NCBI GenBank assembly: GCA_024276675.1
Contig: JAJRWT010000017.1
Coordinates: 1-64,000 of the forward strand
Direction: 5' to 3'
Source: Myxococcota bacterium
GTDB taxonomy: Bacteria; Myxococcota_A; UBA796; JAFGLY01
Length of the DNA: 64,000 nt
Each line of letters starts with the position of its first letter. Position 1 is the first letter of the stretch. Positions 20,301-29,843 of the stretch are shown here, piece by piece. Position numbers and translations under genes: made by a program. The notes below the pieces were generated by a model that did not search any database, was not told the DNA's origin, and saw only the letters and a program-made list of their open reading frames with translations.

Positions 20301-21362
20301 AAGATCAGCGCCCAAAACGGGATCCCGACGGCCTACAACCTCCAGTTGGACGCCATGGACGCCCGCCTCCACTACATAGAGGATCTACCTCCAATGTTGG
20401 TGGATACCACGCTCTCTCTGGATGGGCAGGTGAATGATCTGCTGCTTTCCGGGCGGGTGGACATACGCGACATGGTTTTTTCGGATCGGATCGATTGGGA
20501 AAGCTGGGTGTTGGAACTCAAAGAGGAGCGCTTGAGTTCCGAGGCGCCCGACGAGAGTGCCGACTATTTTTCGTTGGGCATAGACGTCGTGGCGGACGGT
20601 ACCGCGAGAATCCGGAACAATGTAGGAAATGCCCGGTTGTCAGCGAATCTCAGGGTTATGGGCGATACATCGCGTCCGGGGCTGCTGGGTGATGTAAGGG
20701 TCGAGACAGGAGGAAGAGCATACCTGAAAGAGCGTGAGTTCGAGATCATGCGTGGTGAAATGCACTTTATCGACCCCTACCGTTACGATCCCGAACTCGA
20801 CTTGATGCTCCAGACCGATGTCCAGAGCAAAGAGGACGACTACCGGGTCTACTACCGTGTAACCGGACCGTTTTCCGACTGGCAGAGTGATGCTTCCAGC
20901 GAACCGGCACTTTCACAGGCCGACATCAACTGGCTTCTCTTGTTCGGTGCTACTCGCGAGGAGTTGGAGGAGTATGGAACCCTGGACAGTGCATTGGCCT
21001 GGGAGAGCATGGACCTGTTGAGTCATGAGTTGGGGTTGGCTAGCGGCGCCCAGAAACTGGGCGCAGGAATATTGAGAGTTGATCGCTGGGACATCGTCAC
21101 CGGCGCTACCAATTCCGGGTCCAGCGATATCAGCTCGGAGCCAAGGCTGGTGGTGGAGAAGGATCTTCCGCCACCCTGGGAACTCACGGTTACGGGGGAG
21201 TTCAAGCTTGTGGAGTGGGGTGATACCTATGCCAGCGTCGAAAAGCGGGTGGCGCGTCGATTGTACCTTAAGGCTTATTGGGCCAGTGTCCAGGAGGAAC
21301 GCTATCTGAACATCGGCGGGGCCTACGGAACGGAGTTCAAGCTGCGGTGGGAGTTGGACTGA
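17397..21362 (+). CDS. tamB: TamB-family translocation/lipid-transport protein
   Basis: 1321-aa inner-membrane-anchored periplasmic bridge protein. One N-terminal transmembrane helix (about 13-35) is followed by a very long beta-rich AsmA-like repeat region. The C-terminal DUF490 module (about 1000-1321) includes GRAYLKEREFEIMRGEMHFIDP and ends in barrel-like strands with a terminal aromatic pattern KLRWELD. Length matches TamB (about 1260 in E. coli). The downstream neighbour is a BamA/TamA-type barrel, the usual partner. TamB proteins are linked to outer-membrane protein assembly and phospholipid transport. It ends in TGA. Confidence 0.9.
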   Translation: MPGTTNKRRSTLARFLLWASTLLSAALVFTFFAVQTDPVQMWVLDIVKRKVEARTGLRVAVGDLKITPLRGTVGIEGLDVIDPDSGESLLMLREFSLVMGLERGKPLLREIVLVSPVLQLHLEDGGIAELEGLDGGGVSSAMDWGSLKIVDGAVTLYVPDGRLEIEGLNLLSEPSDSIESPNPVPGSYRLLMARLAFQKGRFVQEARDIRWDGVIVESDRFVVPSLALNFPGMSVRGSFAIQKNGPISSEIQVSANLSAWDSFMPERLRLQGTANVDVLVVGDSHNPEISADVELGPWTMHRRNWKGTWLPVNFGPTRASLVLDLPDTLVVEQLYCQFGGGGLEARAELGLLDFSTRIDLGGAGLGLAAVLVDTGVAPDPWVDWTADLEAHLDGSLSPISLVGSFSILQDGFRVQSQPVRLHQEEPILEIPHARLAGSLELDDQGILMTLDDLELASTRGRAEVYLGFKHFGPLDVHLDIPSINYRDLSPVSGVELAGHGLLTGDISGPFSDLKIQGTTRVLGLNVMGVPFADDARLPFSCPDLRNLHFFGFRARKGETSYSGNLTLAFGDPFTLDTQVIVENGRIFDLSGMFVELPVVDGRVSGSLELSGEPYSLDGSGELDLRDVSLLGEYFPSGQVRYAMREGRFTLSEFVLERFGGEESILVRGSVGAGYTANFDLLVDGVRLERLDAVKRADLPVAGSGFLALQVGGTLKALEPRGRLALVGVESSNIPVDDSLVTFDSRDGIVEFKGSLLGEAALLDATVELESVSYDVHLKMKDLPLHLLHPLTRAGDLLKVLADGELFLSGVGAQVPDMDMEFDSLNLSWRDSHLRNTEPWLLSLHDGALELKDANLVGSGTDLLFSGQVGHLGEMNFDTHGTLDLRWLKLLHPEISRAAGKARVDLGISGNVHDPGFEAEIDIEDAFIKTGWFPHTFEDLNGKVRLTPDEYTIEGLNGRVGGGALSVRGKISAQNGIPTAYNLQLDAMDARLHYIEDLPPMLVDTTLSLDGQVNDLLLSGRVDIRDMVFSDRIDWESWVLELKEERLSSEAPDESADYFSLGIDVVADGTARIRNNVGNARLSANLRVMGDTSRPGLLGDVRVETGGRAYLKEREFEIMRGEMHFIDPYRYDPELDLMLQTDVQSKEDDYRVYYRVTGPFSDWQSDASSEPALSQADINWLLLFGATREELEEYGTLDSALAWESMDLLSHELGLASGAQKLGAGILRVDRWDIVTGATNSGSSDISSEPRLVVEKDLPPPWELTVTGEFKLVEWGDTYASVEKRVARRLYLKAYWASVQEERYLNIGGAYGTEFKLRWELD

Positions 21363-21493
21363 AAGGCGCCCTTGCGAAGGGCCGCGCAAGGATAACTACG
21401 CCCTTTCGGGGGTACCCTGTCGTCCGTCGGGCGAGGCGCAGGGAGCGAGGAACATCCGGCCTGTGCTGTCGACGACCTATTCAAGTGGGCGAG

Positions 21494-24400
21494 ATGGATG
21501 GGTGCCCGAATTCAGGCCTGTTTTTTTCGCTGGCCCCAGGGGCTGGTTTTTTCGGTACTCTATGGTTGCTGCGAGGTCTACTCCGGTTGTTTCGTGGTTT
21601 GCCCTGGGCAATGACCTGGCAGGGATTTTTTCTGACTATGCAGCTTTTTCTCTCACCGCGGGCTCGTGCCGGCAATCCATCTGATGTCCATGTGCCGTGG
21701 TACATCGGAAAGCCAATCGCAACGGTTTCCCTCGAGGCTACGGACGGCGGACTTCCCGGTGAGAACCTGGAACCGTTGTTGAAGCTCAAGCAAGGCGATG
21801 AATACCAGCCCAGATCTGCCAGGGCGGATCTGGCCATGCTGTACCAGGTGGGGCAGTTTGCCGCGGTCGAGGTTCATGTGGAGCCTTGGGTTGGCTATGG
21901 CGACACAGGGGAGCCCTTCCAGGCTCTCAGGGTTGTCTACCTGGTCGTGCCGCCTCCACGGGTGCGCCGACTCCTGGTGAATGGTGGCAAGCCTCTCGGC
22001 AAGAGAGAAATCCAATCCATGGCTGGGATTGTGCGAGGGGGGGCTTTCTTCCCCACTCATGATGCCGCTGGTGTCGAGGAAAGGGTACGACGGAACATCG
22101 AGGCTCTTGGTTTTCCCAGTCCAGAGGTCAGCGTGGAGGCCGAGGCGGTGGGTGATGGGCAGGTGGATGTCAAGCTGAACGTTTCGACGGGGAAACCACA
22201 GAAGGTTGGAAGGCTGGAGTTGTTGGGTCTGGATGAACGTCTCCAGAGGAGTGCACTGCGGCTGGTGTACAGACAAGGCGTCAGGACAGGACATCGAATG
22301 AGCAAGGACGCACTGGTCCATGCTCGGGACGCCTTGAGGGAAAGAATGGTAGAACTCGGCTATCCTGAGACCAAGGTGTCATTTGTGACCTACCAGGAGG
22401 ATGAAAATCCGTGGGACGTGGACGTGACATTTGTGGTTGACACGAAAAGACGAGTACGCGTGGATTTGCATGGACTTGGTTTGTCCAGGCGTCGTGCCTT
22501 TCTGGATGTCCTGGATTTGGCCACGATACCTCGCTTTACGGAAGAGGTACTTGAGGAGGCCCAGGTTCGGCTTGTGAAAGAGCTGCAGGCCAGAGGCTAC
22601 ATGGACGCAAATGTTAAGATAACGACGGACGAAGACGAACACGCCAAACTCATGGATATAGATGTCCGCAGGGGGCAGAGGTACAAGCTGGACCGTGTCG
22701 AGTTTTCGGGTGCCCACGCCTTCGACGAGAGGTTTCTCTTCCAGGCCATGGAGGAATCGGAGCCAGATATAATCGGCCGCAGACGAGTGACGGTGGAGTC
22801 GGTGGACAAGGCTCTCCAGAGTCTCCACGATTTCTACCGAAGTCAGGGGTATCTATCTCCCAGCCTGAAACGCGAGTCCATGTCCATCACTGATCGTTTC
22901 TGGCCCTGGAGTCGGGTTCCGGTCGTGGTTCGGGTAAAGGTGGACGAAGGCGTGCAAACCATTCTGGATTCCCTGGAGCTTGAACCACGCGGTGGTGTTG
23001 GACAGTCCATCCTGGATGAAAAACGCTATGAGTTCCTTGACAGACCGTTCAATCCCGCGGCCATGGATGAGTTCGCGAGGCTGGTGGTGGATGAATATCG
23101 AGAGCAGGGCTACCTCTTGGCCGACGCCCAGGTGTCGTTGGAGTTGAGCCCGGATGATTCTCGTGCCATGGTCACCTTGGATGTCGCTTCAGGTCCCCAG
23201 GTGTTCCTACGCAACGTGATAATTCGAGGAAACAACCGCACTCGTCGTTCTGTCATACAAAATGAACTCACCTTGAGCACGGGAGAGCCCATCACTCCTT
23301 CGGCTCTCCTTGAAACCAGAACAAGGCTCTACGATCTGGATTTGTTCCGTAGCGTGGCCCCTACGCTGTTCGGGGATGGCGACCGAATCAAGGATCTTCT
23401 TGTCGAGTTGGACGAGTATCCCAATATCACCGTGGACCTCGGTGGTGGTTTTTCCACGGACCAGGGCATGGAAGCATTCATCAGGGCATCACATCGCAAC
23501 CTGTGGGGCAGAGCACATCGCCTGCGCCTGCTTGGCAAGGTGGGCCTGGGCTACCAGGGGGATGAATGGCGTCTTGATACCAGCGTGCCGGATTGGAGTA
23601 TTGCGTTGGGATACGAGGCACCCAACATCCCCACCTATGGGGAGCGTCTTCTGGTTGACCTGCTGTTGAACGAGATTCGCCAGGAATCCACCTATCGGCT
23701 TTCAATAATGGGAGCTGGACCTGGAGTGGAGTCCCGAATGGGAAGGAATGGCCGCTTGGTACTCAAGTACAGGGTCGAAGCCCACCGTATCGAGGATATC
23801 GATCCAGGAACCCTGGTTTCTGACGACCCCTGGTTGGAACTGCTGGGGATGGAAACCGGGGTACAGGGAAGCGCCTGGGACTCCGCGAGTTGGGGCGACC
23901 CCATCACGCCTTCAGAAACCCGTATGACCTCTGGTCCCGGCTTCATGTTGATGGTGGATGAGCGCGATGATGCCACCAATCCTCATCGTGGTTATCGATG
24001 GTCGCTCCAAGCCCAGGTGGACGATGGAGTCCTGTCGGACAACTCGGGGCTCGTAGCACAGAGCAACGTGGTGCAGCTCTTGCCAGTTTGGAGGCTGGGC
24101 CTGTTACTCGGCTTCAAGGCTGGCTTTGGCAGCACTATATCATCGGATCAATGCCTGCCGCTGGAGGAGAGATTCCGAATGGGGGGGGCCGGTAGCCTGA
24201 GGGGGTTTTCCCTGGAATCCGTGGGGCCCAAGAACAGGGTGACAAGGTATGATCCCGGATTTCCCACCCAGATCGAGCCGCTGATAAGCTACACTTCTCG
24301 TGACCAGCCCTACAGGTGGGTTCCCACCGGCGGTGATGCAATGTTGTCCATGACTACGGAATTGAAGGTGCCTTTACCATTGCTGGGTCTGAGGGACTGG

Positions 24401-24637
24401 CCAGATGCGGCTGTCGTGGCGTTCATGGACGTGGGGAACGTCTTCTTTCTGGACAAGGATGTGAGTACCACGTCCATCGAAGAAGGCGAAGCTCTGTTCA
24501 GGGTCGGGTATGGAGCAGGTTTCAGGTATGCCACTCCCATCGGGCCACTACAGCTTGATCTTGGAATAAACCCCAACCCCATGGAAGACATGGACGAAGT
24601 ACCATACCGTGTTCATTTGAGCCTGGGAACTCTGTGA
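21494..24637 (+). CDS. Omp85/TamA-BamA-type outer-membrane assembly protein
   Basis: About 1047 aa, with a signal-like hydrophobic N-terminus ending SPRARAG. Repeated POTRA-like modules of about 75 residues fill the first 650 residues (phrases such as YQPRSARADLAMLYQVGQF and DALRERMVELGYPETKVSF). A C-terminal Omp85 beta-barrel (about 660-1047) has the lid-loop signature RMGGAGSLRGF and ends VPYRVHLSLGTL. It is larger than E. coli TamA (577) or BamA (810), implying extra POTRA domains. It directly follows tamB, so TamA is the likely role. ATG 21494 is tentative; ATG 21611 would also leave a signal. It ends in TGA, one base before the next gene's GTG. Confidence 0.87.
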   Translation: MDGCPNSGLFFSLAPGAGFFGTLWLLRGLLRLFRGLPWAMTWQGFFLTMQLFLSPRARAGNPSDVHVPWYIGKPIATVSLEATDGGLPGENLEPLLKLKQGDEYQPRSARADLAMLYQVGQFAAVEVHVEPWVGYGDTGEPFQALRVVYLVVPPPRVRRLLVNGGKPLGKREIQSMAGIVRGGAFFPTHDAAGVEERVRRNIEALGFPSPEVSVEAEAVGDGQVDVKLNVSTGKPQKVGRLELLGLDERLQRSALRLVYRQGVRTGHRMSKDALVHARDALRERMVELGYPETKVSFVTYQEDENPWDVDVTFVVDTKRRVRVDLHGLGLSRRRAFLDVLDLATIPRFTEEVLEEAQVRLVKELQARGYMDANVKITTDEDEHAKLMDIDVRRGQRYKLDRVEFSGAHAFDERFLFQAMEESEPDIIGRRRVTVESVDKALQSLHDFYRSQGYLSPSLKRESMSITDRFWPWSRVPVVVRVKVDEGVQTILDSLELEPRGGVGQSILDEKRYEFLDRPFNPAAMDEFARLVVDEYREQGYLLADAQVSLELSPDDSRAMVTLDVASGPQVFLRNVIIRGNNRTRRSVIQNELTLSTGEPITPSALLETRTRLYDLDLFRSVAPTLFGDGDRIKDLLVELDEYPNITVDLGGGFSTDQGMEAFIRASHRNLWGRAHRLRLLGKVGLGYQGDEWRLDTSVPDWSIALGYEAPNIPTYGERLLVDLLLNEIRQESTYRLSIMGAGPGVESRMGRNGRLVLKYRVEAHRIEDIDPGTLVSDDPWLELLGMETGVQGSAWDSASWGDPITPSETRMTSGPGFMLMVDERDDATNPHRGYRWSLQAQVDDGVLSDNSGLVAQSNVVQLLPVWRLGLLLGFKAGFGSTISSDQCLPLEERFRMGGAGSLRGFSLESVGPKNRVTRYDPGFPTQIEPLISYTSRDQPYRWVPTGGDAMLSMTTELKVPLPLLGLRDWPDAAVVAFMDVGNVFFLDKDVSTTSIEEGEALFRVGYGAGFRYATPIGPLQLDLGINPNPMEDMDEVPYRVHLSLGTL

Positions 24638-24638
24638 C

Positions 24639-26498
24639 GTGGCCCCTGCCGGCATGAGTGGGGTACCCGGACACCGCACGGGCAGTAAAGCCTGGCAGTC
24701 CATCAAGAAACCGCCTCTGCGGGCTTTTTTCCGGCTGTGGGACAGACCCGGTGTGTCGTGGATGGCGATACCTGTGTTGTCCCTCTCCATTCTGGCGCTT
24801 GGAACTGCTGTCCTGGCCCCGAGAACATGGTTCGTGGGGCGAGGCTGTATCGACGCCTACGGTACGCAGTGGTTCTACTGGCTGGCCAGTCGACAGTTGT
24901 TGGGAATCGATGGCTTTCAGCATACGGCTATGCTGTTTTTCCCGTGGGGCAAGGATATCTACCTGCACACCGGAGGCAACCTGCTGGACGCCTATCTGGC
25001 TTCTCCGCTCCGTTGGGCTTTGGGGCCCGTTCTGGGGTACAATACCTGGATTCTACTCGTGCTACTGGGGAATGGCCTGGCCGCCGCCCACCTGGCCAGG
25101 TCCATCGGTAGCGGCCGGTGGGGGGCGATGGCTTCGGCATCCTTGATGGTGATCTGCCCTTTTGTTCTCCAGGAACTGCAACAGGGTAGACCCACTCAGG
25201 CATTCCTGCTCTTTCCCGTACTATGCCTTTACATGCTCATCCGCATGCGTGTTGTCGTGCATGCCGTGCTGGTGGGTTTGCTGATGGCGTTTTCCGCGTG
25301 GACCTACTGGTACTATGGCTTGATTTGCGCGCTGCTGGCGGTGGTGCATGGATTGTGGAGATTGATACGAGGACCAGCACGTGTGAGAGTTCTTTCCCTG
25401 CACCTGCTTGCTGCGCTGCTCTGCCTCTGGCTTGTTCTGCCAACCGCCTGGCCACTCGTTCAGGCACTGGAACGTGGGTCTGTTCCCGGATTGCTGGACA
25501 TGAACGGGGGAGGAGGGCTCTGGGGGCTTCATCTCAGGACTGTGGAGGGAGATTCACAGGGACTTTTCGTGTTGTCCCCCCTTGCCGGGACAGCCGGAGC
25601 CTTGATTGACGAACAGGGTATTCGTTACAACGCAGGATCCCGGATCTTCGGCATGGTGCATGTGGGGCTGCTGCTCGTGGGCCTTGTCCTGGTGAAGGGT
25701 CACAGGGTGTTGATGCTGAGTTGGGCTGTGCTTGCTCTGCTGCTGGCCGTAGGGCCGGTCCTGATCCTTGGAGACAGGTATCTCCCAAATCCTGTATATC
25801 TGGCGCTGCTGGACGCCAGCGATGTGCTGCGGCGCTGGTGGTGGCCCGCGAGGACACTGTTCGTCATTCACGCCATCGTCGCGGCCACCGCCTCCTACGC
25901 GCTTGGACGATTGTCATCCGGGTTGGCGAGAAACGGCTTGTTGGCCATTGTCGTCCTTCTCGTTCTGTACGGTGATGCGAAAGAAAGCCTCCTCCCCCTG
26001 GAGAGTTGGCAGAGCGAAACCAGTCCAGGACTCCAGCGCCTGGCTTGCGCGTCCTTGGGCGCTGTCATTGACCTACCGTTTGCAAGGGACCAGAAGCACC
26101 TCTATCTCCAGACCATCCACGAGAAGCCCATCATGGGAGGAATGCTCTCCAAGAAGGCAGCATTTGCTCCTGCTGGGCAAAGAGATCTCGTTGAAACCAA
26201 CTCCTTTCTGAGATTGCTGCTGGACCTGGGCGACAGGCAATACACCAGGAGCCTGACCTTCCAGGAGGCCGATCGGCAGAGTATCCTCCAACTGGGGTTC
26301 CGCTACGTACTGGTTCGTACCGATGCCTACACGAGACCAAAGCCCGGTGGGGCAGGTGAACTCCGTTGGGTTTCCGAGTGGCCCCGTCTACGAAGGAGTC
26401 TCTACCGGGTGCTGGGCGATCCTGTCTACGAAGATGACCACCTGGCCATCTATGGAATCGACGGCGGTTCGTTGAGGTGCGCCCAAAGGCGGGAATGA
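24639..26498 (+). CDS. Polytopic membrane protein (paralogue family member 2)
   Basis: 619 aa with about twelve transmembrane helices, a paralogue of 15708-17396. It shares the post-TM1 loop RGCIDAYGTQWFYW and later IHEKPIMGGM, suggesting a GT-C/YfhO-like membrane transferase. GTG 24639 follows the tamA stop by one base; ATG 24654 is an alternative start. The two paralogues bracket tamBA in one operon, which hints at an envelope or surface-glycoconjugate role (inference). It ends in TGA. Confidence 0.7.
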   Translation: MAPAGMSGVPGHRTGSKAWQSIKKPPLRAFFRLWDRPGVSWMAIPVLSLSILALGTAVLAPRTWFVGRGCIDAYGTQWFYWLASRQLLGIDGFQHTAMLFFPWGKDIYLHTGGNLLDAYLASPLRWALGPVLGYNTWILLVLLGNGLAAAHLARSIGSGRWGAMASASLMVICPFVLQELQQGRPTQAFLLFPVLCLYMLIRMRVVVHAVLVGLLMAFSAWTYWYYGLICALLAVVHGLWRLIRGPARVRVLSLHLLAALLCLWLVLPTAWPLVQALERGSVPGLLDMNGGGGLWGLHLRTVEGDSQGLFVLSPLAGTAGALIDEQGIRYNAGSRIFGMVHVGLLLVGLVLVKGHRVLMLSWAVLALLLAVGPVLILGDRYLPNPVYLALLDASDVLRRWWWPARTLFVIHAIVAATASYALGRLSSGLARNGLLAIVVLLVLYGDAKESLLPLESWQSETSPGLQRLACASLGAVIDLPFARDQKHLYLQTIHEKPIMGGMLSKKAAFAPAGQRDLVETNSFLRLLLDLGDRQYTRSLTFQEADRQSILQLGFRYVLVRTDAYTRPKPGGAGELRWVSEWPRLRRSLYRVLGDPVYEDDHLAIYGIDGGSLRCAQRRE

Positions 26499-26797
26499 CA
26501 CCTGTCGAATGTTCTTCTGTGGCATGTCTCGTTTTCTGCCACAGGCAACAATCGGGAACTCTGGCCACCTGGATTGTGGCTGTGGTAGGGGTCTGGCTAT
26601 GGCCCTGGATCCCGACCGGCATTAGAAAGCTCTGGCTCGTCTTGTCAACTTTGCACATTGTTGGCCGAGAGGTGGGAATCCCCTTTCAGGTTGCGGGGTA
26701 ATAGTCTGAACGCCTTCCGACAGGAAGGGCATGTCGGTCCGAAGAATAGGACCAAAACTGCATTTCCGAAAAACCTGGTAACATATGGAGGAATTAC
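26499..26797. other. Intergenic region upstream of rubrerythrin
   Basis: No gene, repeat copy or clear hairpin terminator is seen here. No good promoter hexamer pair could be placed with confidence. The ribosome site ggagg for rubrerythrin lies at its right end. Confidence 0.4.
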
Positions 26798-27370
26798 ATG
26801 GAACTCAAGGGATCTGCAACTGAAACGAACATCATGGCTGCCTTCGCCGGTGAGTCACAGGCACGTAATCGCTACTCCTTCTATGCTTCAAAGGCAAAGA
26901 ACGAGGGACTGGTACAGGTATCAGCCATCTTTGAAGAGACCGCCGACCAGGAAAAGGAGCACGCAAAAAGGTTGTTCAAGCTCCTGGAGGGCGGTGAAGT
27001 AGTGATTACCGGGAGTTATCCGGCGGGAACCATCGCTTCCACCTACGACAACCTGTTGGCTGCCGCTGCTGGTGAGCACCACGAACATACAAGTATGTAC
27101 CCGGAGTTCGCAAAAGTCGCGCGAGACGAGGGTTTCGACGCCATTGCGACCATATTCGAGGCCATCGCCGTGGCCGAGAAACAGCACGAAAAGCGCTATC
27201 GAGATCTGGCTGATAACCTGAAGGCAGGACGGGTATTCAAGCGAGATGGCAAGGTGATCTGGCGTTGCCGGAACTGTGGGTATCTCCATGAATCCGAACA
27301 AGCCCCCAAGGTTTGTCCTGCTTGCGCCCATCCACAAGCCCATTTCGAGCTGCTTGCCGAAAACTGGTAG
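26798..27370 (+). CDS. rbr: Rubrerythrin
   Basis: 190-aa cytoplasmic non-heme diiron peroxidase that reduces H2O2 with electrons from rubredoxin or NADH systems. The N-terminal ferritin-like domain has the two diiron helix motifs (FAGESQARNRYSFYA, ETADQEKEHAKRLF, then IFEAIAVAEKQHEKRY). The C-terminal rubredoxin-like domain has CRNCGY and CPACAHP, four Cys for iron. Length fits the family. ATG is preceded by ggagg at good spacing. Typical of anaerobes and microaerophiles. It ends in TAG. Confidence 0.96.
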   Translation: MELKGSATETNIMAAFAGESQARNRYSFYASKAKNEGLVQVSAIFEETADQEKEHAKRLFKLLEGGEVVITGSYPAGTIASTYDNLLAAAAGEHHEHTSMYPEFAKVARDEGFDAIATIFEAIAVAEKQHEKRYRDLADNLKAGRVFKRDGKVIWRCRNCGYLHESEQAPKVCPACAHPQAHFELLAENW

Positions 27371-27440
27371 TTTCATGGGCCTGAGATCCTGCTGCGTGCT
27401 GTGGGGCCCGGCCGATCACGTGATCCAGTAAGGTGTAGTG

Positions 27441-29807
27441 ATGGGGATGGATGAGCGATCCACGCGTATCGGAGCGCGTATTCGAGCGATTCGGAAGTCG
27501 CGTGGGATGACTTTGGAACAACTGGGCAGGCGCGTGGGCGTCACACGGCAGCAGATGGGCCGCCTGGAAGCCGGAACCAGGACTCTGAAGCCTCGCACCC
27601 TGGAGAAAATCGCTGGGGCGCTCAGTGTCCCTCTGGCAAACCTGGAAGATGAAAGCGACCTGATCAATTGGACGGCGGAGCAACTCCGCTTGTTGGGGTT
27701 TCAAATCGCTCATCATCAAGAAGTCCAGAACCGGGATGGTGTTGTGTCCAGAGTTTCAATGGTGGGCCGACTCCGGGTGGGGCCCATCAACGTGGGCGTA
27801 CTGGTTCGTTGCCTGGAGCTTGTCACTGAAGACGACATCACCTCCATGGGGCGTTTTCTGGAAAGTTCAAACGAACATATAGGGCTGGTGGTGACCAGGA
27901 CGAGCCCGAGAGCATCCACGAGGGCTGCTGCAGCAGAACTCGGTATCAACCTGCTGCTTCAGCAGGAATTAATGACGGCAACGATGGACCTTCGGCCCTA
28001 CGCCCAGCGGCTCGTGGATGATTTCCAGGACCAGGGGTCTCCATACGTAGAACCGGAATGCAGGATCGATGACGGTTCAATCATTCCCTGGGGCGGGTTG
28101 TTGGAAAAATGGCTGGGTGACGAGGCTGGCCAGCATCTTGTCCTGAAGGGCGAACCGGGGGTCGGAAAAACCACGGCATGCCAATGGACCGCCCATCGGC
28201 TGGCAAGCGCCTACCTCCGGGATCCCGGAGTGAAGCCCCTGCCTGTACTCATCAACTTGTGGGAATACAGCTACATCCTGGATCTCGTTGACCTCGTCGC
28301 CAGAGAGGTGATGAGGCAGAATCCCCTGGATTGCGACTTCAGGCCAGTGTTTTTCAACAGGATGCTTGCGGAGGGCCGTGTCGTTGTAATTCTGGATGGC
28401 CTGGACGAGATGGCAACTGCCCATGATCGTCACCTGTTCAACAACACGTTGAGAGCCGTTGGGGAACTGCTCCAGCGAACCAAATTTGTGATGTTGACTG
28501 CCAGGACAGGTACCTTTGCAGAATCCGCCAACGATCTTGCCGGATTGTTCACATCCTTCGGAGAGTGGACCAGAGGGCGAAAACAGAGATCTGGGAAAAA
28601 GGTGGTGGTGGCTGATCTTCAGCGATTCAGCAAAGACATGGTGCAGCAGTATCTCTACCAGAGTCGAAAGCGTGGCTGGCGCAGCTTCCTGGACAAGCTG
28701 GATGAGTATGATCTCTGGGAGTTGGCCGGTCTGCCGCTGGCTCTATCGATGTTGGACGAAAGCTGGGTCATCTCGGGGTCGTTGCCAGGTTCAACTCCAT
28801 CTCTGTACGATGTCATCTCCACTGCATTTCAGGATTGGTCCAGGCACGAGTCCAATCGTTTCAGCATACCCGTGGGCGTTGTGAGCGCAGCCATGGAGGA
28901 CGTGGCCTTTGCCCTGGAGGCCCGTCGAGACGATAGCATCCCACTTGATCAGCTTCTTCACTGGTTCGCCCAGAGTGGTAGTCAGGGGATCGACGAGAGC
29001 AGGGAGAGCGCTCGTGCCATGAGCAACAGCCTGTTTCTAACGCTGGACAGGGACGGCAATTTCCGGATCTCCCATACCTTGATCAAGGATTTTCTCGTCG
29101 TGCGACGTCTGTTGCGCCTTATTGGCGAAGGTAGCGCCTGGGCACTCGAGCACGTGTGGATCGATCCCAGCAAGGAGCGCCTGCTCCAGGGGCAGGTTGA
29201 GCTGGCTCCGGGGACCCTGGGCAGACTCATCGAATGGTTGATGTCTCATCCGGATGCCGAGAAGCGCGCTCCTGCTGCATATCTCTTGGGGCTGACACGC
29301 TACGACAAGGCCGGGGTACCGTTGTGGAACGCTTTCAGACAGGATGCAGATCTGGCCGTTCAGTGCTCCGCGGCCTATTCGCTGGCTCGGCTTGGTTCCA
29401 TGGAAGCCGTCGAAGAGTTGGCGAAGCGCGCCAATGTCCAACGTGGCACCAGGGTCGGGGACCACGCACGAGTACAGATTCTTCTCCTGCTCTACCTGTT
29501 TCGTGACTCCAGTGTTGGCATGGTGGAAAAGCTGGAACCCAGGTTGCAGGAGCTGGTGGCAGGTTGGGATGTTGAACGCTTCAAAGACGATCTCCTGTCC
29601 ATTCTGGACGACGATAATGAGACTGCCGACAACAAGAGCGCGGTCTGCAGACTTCTTGGAAACATGGGAGATAGAAGGCACCTGCCTCATCTCACACGCT
29701 TATTGGGGCATGGAAACCAGCGACTTCGAAGGGCGGCCAACGTCGCGATATCCATGCTTGAGCCACCGTCGGGAAGGCCCAGGCAGAGCTGGAGCGAGTC
29801 ACTGTAG
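27441..29807 (+). CDS. XRE-NACHT-HEAT STAND-type protein
   Basis: 788 aa. The N-terminal XRE helix-turn-helix (about 7-65) has IRAIRKSRGMTLEQLGRRVGVTR. A restriction-endonuclease-like region (about 75-190) resembles Mrr-type folds (WTAEQLRLLGFQIAHHQEVQNR), though the catalytic core is not certain. The NACHT NTPase (about 220-480) has Walker A GEPGVGKTT and Walker B VVVILDGLDEMA, characteristic of NACHT rather than AP-ATPases. The C-terminus (about 600-780) carries HEAT-like repeats. Bacterial NACHT proteins include antiphage defence factors, so defence is a reasonable but untested guess. The start is ATG 27441, after a possible GTG at 27438. It ends in TAG. Confidence 0.8.
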   Translation: MGMDERSTRIGARIRAIRKSRGMTLEQLGRRVGVTRQQMGRLEAGTRTLKPRTLEKIAGALSVPLANLEDESDLINWTAEQLRLLGFQIAHHQEVQNRDGVVSRVSMVGRLRVGPINVGVLVRCLELVTEDDITSMGRFLESSNEHIGLVVTRTSPRASTRAAAAELGINLLLQQELMTATMDLRPYAQRLVDDFQDQGSPYVEPECRIDDGSIIPWGGLLEKWLGDEAGQHLVLKGEPGVGKTTACQWTAHRLASAYLRDPGVKPLPVLINLWEYSYILDLVDLVAREVMRQNPLDCDFRPVFFNRMLAEGRVVVILDGLDEMATAHDRHLFNNTLRAVGELLQRTKFVMLTARTGTFAESANDLAGLFTSFGEWTRGRKQRSGKKVVVADLQRFSKDMVQQYLYQSRKRGWRSFLDKLDEYDLWELAGLPLALSMLDESWVISGSLPGSTPSLYDVISTAFQDWSRHESNRFSIPVGVVSAAMEDVAFALEARRDDSIPLDQLLHWFAQSGSQGIDESRESARAMSNSLFLTLDRDGNFRISHTLIKDFLVVRRLLRLIGEGSAWALEHVWIDPSKERLLQGQVELAPGTLGRLIEWLMSHPDAEKRAPAAYLLGLTRYDKAGVPLWNAFRQDADLAVQCSAAYSLARLGSMEAVEELAKRANVQRGTRVGDHARVQILLLLYLFRDSSVGMVEKLEPRLQELVAGWDVERFKDDLLSILDDDNETADNKSAVCRLLGNMGDRRHLPHLTRLLGHGNQRLRRAANVAISMLEPPSGRPRQSWSESL

Positions 29808-29843
29808 GAATCGAACCAGGCAAATGACTGGCTGGCCGGAGTT

